From Gallionellaceae bacterium (GTDB lineage: Bacteria; Pseudomonadota; Gammaproteobacteria; Burkholderiales; Gallionellaceae), in the NCBI GenBank assembly GCA_003151655.1, contig PLYB01000071.1, forward strand, positions 322 through 18,893: 18,572 bases of DNA, given 5' to 3'. A program made the translations under genes and the position numbers. Positions 14,201 through 18,572 of this stretch are shown one piece after another; within the stretch, counting starts at the first letter, position 1; each line of letters starts with the position of its first letter. The notes under the pieces were generated by a model that ran no database searches, had not been told where the DNA came from, and saw nothing but the letters and a program-made list of their open reading frames with translations.

Positions 14201-14986
14201 CTCACCGTCGGCAACTGATTCTCTTGTCCAGTCTTCAATTCCTGCTTTTATAAGGTAGAGACTGGGAACAGCAACTAAAATTGTATTCACTCCAAGTTCT
14301 TTAGCTATCCAGTAAGCAGTAAGGCTCTTACCGGTTCCGCATGGCATGATGAGCTTGCCACGACTAGCCATGCCATCAAGAAAATGTGTTTTGGCGGCTT
14401 CTATTGCACGCTTCTGGTGATCCCTTACAAGACGCTTTTGGGGAGGCTGAACTTTGCCTTCTGTCGCTTGCTGAATTCGCTGCCAATCTTCATCTTTAAG
14501 CTCTAGCCATCGATCCAATCCAATTTCGGAAGTTTTGCCAAGAAGGTTTTTTTTCTTAACGGGTTTTGAGCAAGTATGAACAACTAGTGCAAGTGTAAAG
14601 TTTTTGCAGTGGTTGAATGTCAGGTTGGTAAATGTAGAAAGTTCCGTAACAGTTAAAGCTTTCTTACTGTTTGATCTAAACTTTGACTGAATCGCCCAAT
14701 ATTCACCATCATACGTTTCAGCAACAAGATCAATCCCCTCATCCTTTGTGGGCATTCCCAACTTAATGCGTATCGCGGCGGGAAGATTTTCATTGGTTAA
14801 CCATACATTTTTCAGTTTGGTTTGATATTCTGGATTGGTCTGAAGGTAGAGCATAGTGAGTCGCTCAAACACATTTCCCTTAGATGGTGTCCCTCTAGGG
14901 CTGCTCTCAGGTAGATTGCAGCATTCCGAGAAAAACGTATTCCAAGTTGGAGCATTGGCTATGAAACTGTCGATGTTAGTTCCCAT
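11216..14986 (-). CDS. Nuclease-helicase with nine C-terminal Trp/Gly-rich repeats (candidate defence protein)
   Basis: A 1256-residue multi-domain protein. I chose the ATG at 14984-14986 (MGTNIDSFIANAPTW); an in-frame start at 15169 would add a leader that is antisense to a RhuM remnant. Residues about 30-180 look like a PD-(D/E)XK nuclease of the Mrr/type ISP kind: KGNVFERL, then EGIDLVA (Asp86) and YWAIQSKF (Gln100, Lys102). An SF2 helicase follows: Walker A MPCGTGKS (214-221), DEAH (342-345), TAT (373-375), LQEGVDIP (537-544) and QAAGRAMR (563-570). Residues 664-1256 are nine repeats of 66 residues ending GW-x-x-WG-x-WLGTG. They resemble what I recall as the phage-integrase repeat unit in Pfam. 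No methyltransferase is present. The gene is visibly more AT-rich than its neighbours, which suggests transfer. A DNA-translocating restriction-like role is inferred. Confidence 0.85.
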   Translation of the reverse strand: MGTNIDSFIANAPTWNTFFSECCNLPESSPRGTPSKGNVFERLTMLYLQTNPEYQTKLKNVWLTNENLPAAIRIKLGMPTKDEGIDLVAETYDGEYWAIQSKFRSNSKKALTVTELSTFTNLTFNHCKNFTLALVVHTCSKPVKKKNLLGKTSEIGLDRWLELKDEDWQRIQQATEGKVQPPQKRLVRDHQKRAIEAAKTHFLDGMASRGKLIMPCGTGKSLTAYWIAKELGVNTILVAVPSLYLIKAGIEDWTRESVADGEIPDWLVVCSDETTGKVSQDEFVGSVYELGIDATTNLDRISHFLRKPTSGRKIVFCTYQSGVVLAKATQEADVIFDLGIFDEAHRTVGNPDKAFSHLISDKNIRIHKRLFMTATERIARGATDVVLSMDDSKTYGDCFFQLTFKQAIEATPPIICDYKILTIAVSDLEVRSLIDENRYLSADPQHKEQEAVLLAAGIALQRAFADYKISHAISFHRSIKAAEEFKLLQENLVQTQKYDSRPECFHISSKKTVGERAELIKSYRNEPLAIMTNARCLQEGVDIPAVDCVMFADPKQSVVDIVQAAGRAMRLNPANAKTHGFIVIPIVVPSDMDFAQFAESTEFSQVARVVTALSTQDERIAEEFRVIENRPRGSGRIVEITGAVPTGLKIDFSEFADKIRLKLWERVGRVNWRSFVEAREYIQSIELKSITEWKAFVEKGKLPPDIPLAPDHVYKHAGWTGWGNWLGSGRIATFDREYQPFEKARNFVRSLGLKTGLEWKNFYQSGKCPLDIPFKPDRVYLTQGWGGMGDWLGTGRIAFSKMIYRSFEDAREFARRLKLSSRNEWDEYCQKVGLPSDIPLRPEGTYRDQGWKGMGDWLGSGNIAPINMQFRDFSKAKEFARALNLNTYYDWRDYCDSGQLPIDIPKSPDHKYKESGWVSWGDWLGTGSIASFNRIYRPFYEAREFARSLNFSYKKDWIDFSKRKEFPEDLPKNPHQSYKELGWNGWGNWLGTGRKRMKPDDYREYLLARGFVRSLGLKSGSHWNEFCRQGLCPADIPNNPARVYKNKGWKGMGDWIGTDQPAYKNRVYKSFFEARSYVHQLTLKNGDEWKVFCKSGKLPNDIPATPSQVYQDSGWSGMGDWLGTGRIATQAMNYKIYEDARKYIHSLKIKTSTEWELYAKSGNRPTDIPSRPSKVYKNKGWENWGAWLGTGSLHPRDIDYLSFSKARETVHKLKIKSTKDWNEYSKEGKLQTNIPSNPQKKYAKSGWLNWSDWLGT
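11219..12997 (-). repeat. Nine tandem 198-base coding repeats (66 residues each)
   Basis: The C-terminal 593 residues divide into nine units with no insertion or deletion between them: eight of 66 residues and a last one of 65 that ends exactly at the stop. Each unit follows Y-x-x-F-x-x-A-R-x-F-x-x-x-L-x-L, then W at position 30, LP-x-DIP-x-x-P at 39-47, YK at 51-52 and GW-x-x-WG-x-WLGTG at 55-66. The units differ widely outside these positions, so the array is old rather than a recent DNA duplication. On the plus strand the array shows as C-rich blocks around CCAAGCCA every 198 bases. Confidence 0.85.
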
Positions 14987-15045
14987 ACCATCTGAATGAA
15001 ATAATTGAGGTAATAGCATAACCTTTTTGATACATTCCGCTGTGA

Positions 15046-15174
15046 AAAAATAGAATAACCGATCATTACATTCTGAATATGATCCTGCATGTGGATTACC
15101 GGGTTCGCTCGCATCGTGGCACGCATTTTCGGCGCTGGGCGACGGAGCATGTGCCACACGGGGTGGCAAATGAG
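15046..15174 (+). pseudogene. RhuM-family remnant (internal piece)
   Basis: From just after a stop at 15043 the frame reads ...ITDHYILNMILHVDYRV, then RSHRGTHFRRWATEHV, before a stop at 15172-15174. This matches the conserved middle of RhuM-family proteins, usually YNLDMIxxVGYRVxSxRGTQFRxWAT. Deviations (Ile for Asn, Asn for Asp, Asp for Gly) and the lack of both ends show decay. It lies antisense to the would-be leader of the helicase gene, which argues against the longest helicase start. Confidence 0.7.
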
Positions 15175-15285
15175 TTGTGATTGGTGGTGCGGTGTAGAAT
15201 GCGTGCTGTTAATTCCCCCGAATTCGAGGGAATAAGAAACGGGGCAGGCATGGTCAAGAGGATTGAAGTCAAAGGGAGCAGCATA

Positions 15286-15564
15286 ATGGGCGAGCCTCCG
15301 GCATCTGGTGAATTCCTGCTCTATCAAACCGAGGATGCGCAAACCCGTATTCAGGTGCGGCTGATTGACGGTGCTTTGTGGCTTACCCAAAAGCAGCTTT
15401 CCGATCTCTATCAGAAAAATGTCCGCACTATCAGCGAGCATATCCGCAATATTTATGCAGATGAGGAATTAAGCACTGATTCAACTATCCGGAAATTCCG
15501 GATAGTTGCCCAAGAAGCCGTTCTGAGGTTGACAAGTTACCTTCCTCATAGGATTCTTACATGA
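15286..15564 (+). pseudogene. RhuM-family gene, N-terminal part only
   Basis: With the ATG at 15286 (AGGGAG at 15273-15278) the protein reads MGEPPASGEFLLYQTEDAQ, then VRLIDGALWLTQKQLSDLYQ and ISEHIRNIYADEELS, the typical DNA-binding-like N-terminus of RhuM proteins. After TIRKFRIV similarity is lost and the frame ends within about 25 codons; full-length members have over 300 residues. The stop overlaps the ATG of the kinase gene by four bases. RhuM genes often sit inside restriction or defence loci, and their function is unknown. It could still make a short protein of 92 residues. Confidence 0.75.
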
Positions 15565-16076
15565 AGAAAATTATCATCATCGCCGGGCCGAATGGGGCGG
15601 GGAAAACAACTTTTGCACGTGAGTTTTTGCCCAATGAGGCGGGATGTCCGCAGTTCGTGAATGCGGATTTGATTGCGGCGGGATTGTCGCCGTTTGCGCC
15701 TGATGTGGCGGCGGTGAAGGCTGCACGTATTATGCTGGAAAGTATTACGGAGCTTGAACGGCGTGGCGAAAGTTTTGCCTTCGAGACGACGCTTTCAGGT
15801 GTGGTTTATGCGCGCCGCATTCGCCGTTGGCGTGAGGCCGGTTATCACGTCACGCTGTTTTTTCTGTCGTTGCCGAATCCGCAAATGGCGGTAGACCGCG
15901 TGGCTGAGCGTGTGCGCCAAGGTGGGCATGATGTGCCGAGTGACGTTATCCGTAGGCGTTTTGACGCGGGGTTGCTGAATTTTGAACGGGTATATCGTGA
16001 TGTGGTGGATACTTGGGCCATGTATGACAATGCGGGCGATGAGCCAGTGCAGATTAATTGGGGAGAAAAACCATGA
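15561..16076 (+). CDS. Zeta-toxin-like / COG4185 P-loop kinase
   Basis: A 171-residue protein with Walker A GPNGAGKT (residues 9-16). It also has FVNADLIAAGLSPFAP (32-47) and FAFETTLSG (72-80), which match the substrate-binding strands of zeta toxins, and an Arg-rich lid (VAERVRQGGHDVPSDVIRRRF in sense, about 114-134). Zeta toxins phosphorylate UDP-N-acetylglucosamine and so block wall synthesis; many chromosomal relatives have unknown substrates. AGGA lies seven bases before the ATG. The stop overlaps the next small gene by four bases (ATGA), a typical toxin-antitoxin arrangement. Toxicity is inferred. Confidence 0.82.
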   Translation: MKKIIIIAGPNGAGKTTFAREFLPNEAGCPQFVNADLIAAGLSPFAPDVAAVKAARIMLESITELERRGESFAFETTLSGVVYARRIRRWREAGYHVTLFFLSLPNPQMAVDRVAERVRQGGHDVPSDVIRRRFDAGLLNFERVYRDVVDTWAMYDNAGDEPVQINWGEKP

Positions 16077-16252
16077 ACCAGAAAAAAATAGAACTCGCAA
16101 AAGACCCTGATTTGGCGGGTTCGTGGGCTGCAATTCAGCGCGCTGCAAAACGGGCAATGCAAGTGGCAAGCAGCACGAATACTGAACTTATCGTCTTTCG
16201 CAACGGTAAGAGTGTGCGTGTAAAACCCGGCGAAGAGCAAAAGCCGAGATGA
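16073..16252 (+). CDS. Small partner protein of the zeta-like kinase (putative antitoxin)
   Basis: A 59-residue basic protein starting MNQKKIELAKDPDLAG, then SWAAIQRAAKRAMQVA, then TELIVFRNGKSVRVKP. The start at 16073 is set by GGGGAG (16060-16065); an in-frame codon 15 bases upstream has no such site. The first half predicts a helix and the second a short beta hairpin. Proteins of this kind commonly sit directly after COG4185 kinases. The overlap with the kinase stop means coupled translation. An antitoxin role is inferred from context only. Confidence 0.72.
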   Translation: MNQKKIELAKDPDLAGSWAAIQRAAKRAMQVASSTNTELIVFRNGKSVRVKPGEEQKPR

Positions 16253-16351
16253 ACCGACATGTGAACGCTATTGCCGGACGTGCTGCATCCGTGAATGCGG
16301 CGCAGGGTACGCTTTTGATGAAGCTACTGATGGGCACGGGGAGAGCGAAGC

Positions 16352-16693
16352 ATGAGCGAACTGACCACCCGTGCGACCAGCCCAGTCATTCTCTACACCA
16401 CCGGGGACGGCAAGGTTACGGTGGATGTCTGGTTTGCCAACAATAATTTCTGGCTGCCCCAGAAGACGATGGCGGAGTTGCTCGGGGTGAAAATCCCTGC
16501 CGTGAATAAACACTGGAAGAATATTTTCACTACAGGGGAACTGGTAGAGGATTCAGTTATTTCCATTTTGGAAACAACTGCCACCGATGGCAAGGCATAT
16601 GCCACTCGTTTCTATAACCTCGATGCCGTGATTGCGGTAGGTTATCGACTAATCTGCTTTTGTTGGTTGCCGTTAATACCCCAATGTACGTGA
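16352..16693 (+). pseudogene. Second RhuM-family gene, truncated after the YNLD motif
   Basis: With the ATG at 16352 (GGGGAG at 16338-16343) the frame gives SPVILYTTGDGKVTVDVWF, then NNFWLPQKTMAELLGV, ATDGKAYATRFYNLDAVIA and VGYR. This is the N-terminal third of the RhuM family. After VGYR the expected conserved block (RGTQFRxWAT) is replaced by LICFCWLPLIPQCT and a stop. It is a truncated copy of 113 residues where family members have about 300 or more. It is separate from the fragment at 15286 (different sequence, same family). The 99 bases before it (16253-16351) hold no gene I can support. Confidence 0.75.
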
Positions 16694-16699
16694 ATTCAT

Positions 16700-16736
16700 T
16701 AACACATAAATATGTGTTACACTTGTTTATGTGTTA
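16700..16736. promoter_or_regulatory. Operator with three TATGTGTTA half-sites before the RHH gene
   Basis: TAACACATA (16700-16708), AA, TATGTGTTA (16711-16719) is a perfect 9-base inverted repeat. A third direct copy, TATGTGTTA, lies at 16728-16736, one 17-base step further. A possible -10, TACACT with upstream TGTG, lies at 16718-16723. This fits cooperative binding by the ribbon-helix-helix antitoxin encoded just downstream (ATG 16757), as in other self-regulated toxin-antitoxin operons. Confidence 0.65.
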
Positions 16737-16756
16737 ATTCATTGGAAAGGCTTATC

Positions 16757-17104
16757 ATGGCTGAAACCGTTAACTTCACCGGTGCAGTAGATCGCGAACT
16801 GCTCAAGCGCGCCAAGATCATCGCTGCAAAATCAGATACTTCAGTCAATGCCTTATTTAATGCCGAGTTGCGTTATCTGGTGGAAACATTTGAGGCTGCC
16901 GAGGTGTCCGGGAATCAAAATTTCAAGACTCTTCTGGATTTTTCGTTGGGCCGTATCGACAGTAATGTGGCGATGAGCACATTGGGGATCGATAGCGATG
17001 AAGATTTGTTCCTCGTGATGGCGCAAGCTCATTTGCCATTGCCTAGATTGCCTGAAGCCCAGACGCAAAGCATGGTAGACAGTCTCCATGCATTAGCATC
17101 CTAA
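16757..17104 (+). CDS. Ribbon-helix-helix antitoxin of a PIN-toxin pair
   Basis: A 115-residue protein. The ATG at 16757 is preceded by GGAAAGG; an upstream in-frame codon would include the operator. Residues 3-46 (ETVNFTGAVDRELLKRAKII, then AAKSDTSVNALFNAELRYL) have the strand-helix-helix pattern of RHH DNA-binding antitoxins. The C-terminal half (STLGIDSDEDLFLVMAQAHL, then PLPRLPEAQTQSMVDSL) is a likely toxin-binding segment. It is preceded by a three-half-site palindrome and followed by a PIN-domain gene. The two genes are unusually far apart because a palindromic element lies between them. Confidence 0.8.
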   Translation: MAETVNFTGAVDRELLKRAKIIAAKSDTSVNALFNAELRYLVETFEAAEVSGNQNFKTLLDFSLGRIDSNVAMSTLGIDSDEDLFLVMAQAHLPLPRLPEAQTQSMVDSLHALAS

Positions 17105-17134
17105 CGGGCATGGCAATTGTGTCGCCCCAAAAAA

Positions 17135-17231
17135 TGAAACTCGTCATGCCCGCGCCCCCTCGCTGCGCTCTCCCCCTCCCCAAGCCTCCCCCGGTGGGAG
17201 AGGGGGCAAACGAATCGCTACGCGAGTTTCA
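17135..17231. repeat. Palindromic mobile-looking element, copy B (between antitoxin and toxin)
   Basis: A 97-base element bounded by a 9-base terminal inverted repeat, TGAAACTCG (17135-17143) and CGAGTTTCA (17223-17231). Inside are C-rich and G-rich arms (GCCCCCTC/GAGGGGGC and CTCTCCC/GGGAGAG) and the core CGAATCGCTACGCGA, shared with copy A at 4520-4594. No protein is encoded, so it looks like a MITE-like or REP-like passenger element. It splits the toxin-antitoxin operon and may weaken transcription into the toxin gene. Confidence 0.6.
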
Positions 17232-17249
17232 CGTTAATTGGGTAAGCGC

Positions 17250-17780
17250 ATGAAGGTCAACACGCCGATCCTGCTATTGCCCGATGCGGGCCCGCTGATT
17301 ACGCTGGCTTATGCGGATGCACTTGATGTGTTGTTCAAACCCGGATGGTCAGTACAAATCGTTGATATGGTGCTGCACGAGGTTACACGCAATCAGACGC
17401 CGACTAGCCTAGCTATAGGCGCATGGGCTGATGAGAACAAGCTGCAAATTCTGCCTACCAAAATATACAAACATTACCAACAGGCTCAGGCTGTCGGTGG
17501 TATTACGCCGAAAAAATCGAATCTTGGCGAACTGGCAGTGCAAGAGGCTATGACCAATCTCGTTTTGAGTAGTCCGCCGCCCGTAGGCGTGTTCTTATTT
17601 GAAGATCACAAGATCGCCCGTGCTGGTTTTGTATTACCGGAGAATTGTCGCAAAGTGAGTACGCGCGCATTTCTAACGTTTTTGGAACAAAAGGGCTGGC
17701 TGGAATCGGCCTCCGCATTAGAACGCAAAGCGATTCTCAATGGCCGCAATTTTTCTCAACTTCGTTTTCCGCCATCGTAA
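17250..17780 (+). CDS. PIN-domain toxin (probable ribonuclease)
   Basis: A 176-residue protein. The N-terminus ILLLPDAGPLITLAYAD has the first acidic residue (Asp12) of PIN nucleases. Glu44 (LHEVTRN), Glu94 (SNLGELAVQEA) and Glu118-Asp119 (LFEDHKIAR) provide the remaining acidic positions of the metal site. It ends with the helix region STRAFLTFLEQKGWL common to this PIN group. PIN toxins are usually magnesium-dependent RNases held inactive by their antitoxin, here the RHH protein upstream. The start at 17250 has only a weak ribosome-binding site and lies 18 bases beyond the palindromic element. The gene converges with feoB, leaving 26 bases between stops. Confidence 0.8.
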   Translation: MKVNTPILLLPDAGPLITLAYADALDVLFKPGWSVQIVDMVLHEVTRNQTPTSLAIGAWADENKLQILPTKIYKHYQQAQAVGGITPKKSNLGELAVQEAMTNLVLSSPPPVGVFLFEDHKIARAGFVLPENCRKVSTRAFLTFLEQKGWLESASALERKAILNGRNFSQLRFPPS

Positions 17781-17806
17781 GTAACTCGTCGTGCTGGAAG
17801 ATTGCT

Positions 17807-18572
17807 CTAATATCCCAACGCCCTCGCGCCCTGATAGAACACAAAGCTCACCACCCATGCAAAAGCCAAAGACCAGATTAGTGATAGCCACATAAAGCTG
17901 TTGTTCTTGGATTCGCTGCGCAAGGTGGCGATGGTGGATAGGCAGGGGGTGTAGATCAGGGTGAACAGCATGAAACTGTAGGCTTGTACCCAATCTAATT
18001 GCACCGCTAATTCTCCGCTCAGGGCATGGCCGCTTAGTCCGTAGATGACGGCGAGTGAGCCGATGACGATCTCTTTGGCGACGAAGCCGAAGATCAGGGC
18101 GATGGTGAGTTCGGCGGTGATGCCGATGGGTTTAAACACGGGATGCAGCCAACTGCCGATCTGGCCTGCCCAGGTGTCCGGCCCCGCAGGCACTGCGGAG
18201 GTAGGGAAGTGGGTGAGCAGCCAGACGAATACTACGCCGATGATGATGAATTTGCTGGCGCGATGAACGAAGTGGTAAACCTCATGCCAGCCGCGCAGCA
18301 CCATTTGGCGTAGCGTGGGAAAGCGATAGGGCGGCAGCTCAAGCACGAAGGGTTCGCTGTTGGTGAAATAGCGTTTGAAGATCAGCGCGGTGAGAATGGC
18401 GGCGGCGAAACTGAATAGATACAAACTGAACACCACCAGCGCGGCAGACTTGGGTGCAAATAGCGCGGCGGTGATGAACACAAATACTTGCAGACGCGCC
18501 GAGCAGAGTGAGAAGGGAATCACCAACATGCTGAGCAGGCGCAATGAGCGCGAGCGCATCACGCGCGTGCCC
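17807..18572 (-). CDS. feoB: Ferrous iron transporter FeoB, C-terminal part (cut by window edge)
   Basis: The frame is open to the right edge, reading GTRVMRSRSLRLL at its start, so the gene begins outside the window; the visible part is about 254 of roughly 770 residues. It contains both Gate motifs of the membrane domain: PFSLCSARLQVF with its conserved Cys, and LIYTPCLSTIATLRSE. Between them is GFVAKEIVIGSLAVIYG, a conserved helix. About seven hydrophobic segments are visible, ending with FVFYQGARALGY. FeoB imports Fe(II) across the inner membrane, with a cytosolic G domain that lies outside this window. Confidence 0.93.
   Translation of the reverse strand, partial: GTRVMRSRSLRLLSMLVIPFSLCSARLQVFVFITAALFAPKSAALVVFSLYLFSFAAAILTALIFKRYFTNSEPFVLELPPYRFPTLRQMVLRGWHEVYHFVHRASKFIIIGVVFVWLLTHFPTSAVPAGPDTWAGQIGSWLHPVFKPIGITAELTIALIFGFVAKEIVIGSLAVIYGLSGHALSGELAVQLDWVQAYSFMLFTLIYTPCLSTIATLRSESKNNSFMWLSLIWSLAFAWVVSFVFYQGARALGY

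Noticed and set aside
14987..15169. Longer N-terminus for the helicase protein (61 extra residues from an upstream ATG)
   Set aside because: The leader is antisense to a recognisable RhuM remnant, and no ribosome-binding site supports it. An intermediate ATG at 15019 has AAGG only two bases away, which is too close.
15795..16240. Minus-strand open frames opposite the zeta-like kinase
   Set aside because: The plus-strand kinase has clear motifs and start signals; the opposite frames have none.
16249..16446. Small open frame overlapping the putative antitoxin stop (ATGA)
   Set aside because: It overlaps the second RhuM fragment in another frame and has low-information sequence without family features.

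Overview
The window looks like the chromosome of a betaproteobacterium. The gene order gpmI-envC-ctpA-(small gene)-moeB, the selU/selD pair and a FeoB ferrous-iron transporter suggest the Nitrosomonadales, perhaps the Gallionellaceae. This assignment comes from gene content and protein style only and is of moderate to low confidence.

Bases 1-7283 are on the minus strand and mostly housekeeping. In order of transcription they are gpmI (glycolysis), an EnvC-type amidase activator whose GTG start overlaps the gpmI stop, a CtpA/Prc-type periplasmic protease, a small His-rich protein of unknown role and moeB. After a 177-base gap holding a REPIN-like palindrome come an exported phytochelatin-synthase-like protease, an exported SAM-methyltransferase-like protein and the beginning of an RsuA-type pseudouridine synthase cut by the window edge.

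Bases 7284-8990 form a compact group that looks like a reactive-sulfur or peroxide response. It has an ArsR-family repressor with the two-cysteine spacing of SqrR/BigR/YgaV sensors, a 38-residue single-span membrane protein on the minus strand, an OsmC-like protein and a DUF2892 membrane protein. The divergent promoters of the small membrane protein and osmC carry the same 15-base motif, GTATAT-N3-AATATA, each overlapping a predicted -10 element. I infer these are operators for the repressor. Next come divergent selU (tRNA 2-selenouridine synthase) and selD (selenophosphate synthase), with start codons only 15 bases apart.

Bases 11100-17800 are an accessory, defence-like island between selD and feoB. 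Its centre is a large, AT-rich gene for a PD-(D/E)XK-type nuclease fused to an SF2 helicase. That protein ends in nine tandem, almost gapless 66-residue Trp/Gly-rich repeats (GW-x-x-WG-x-WLGTG). This is the most unusual object in the window. Around it lie three broken RhuM-family fragments, a zeta-like (COG4185) kinase with a small overlapping partner gene (a probable toxin-antitoxin pair), and an RHH-antitoxin/PIN-toxin pair. The RHH-PIN pair is split by a roughly 97-base palindromic element related to one between envC and ctpA. The window ends in the C-terminal third of FeoB on the minus strand.
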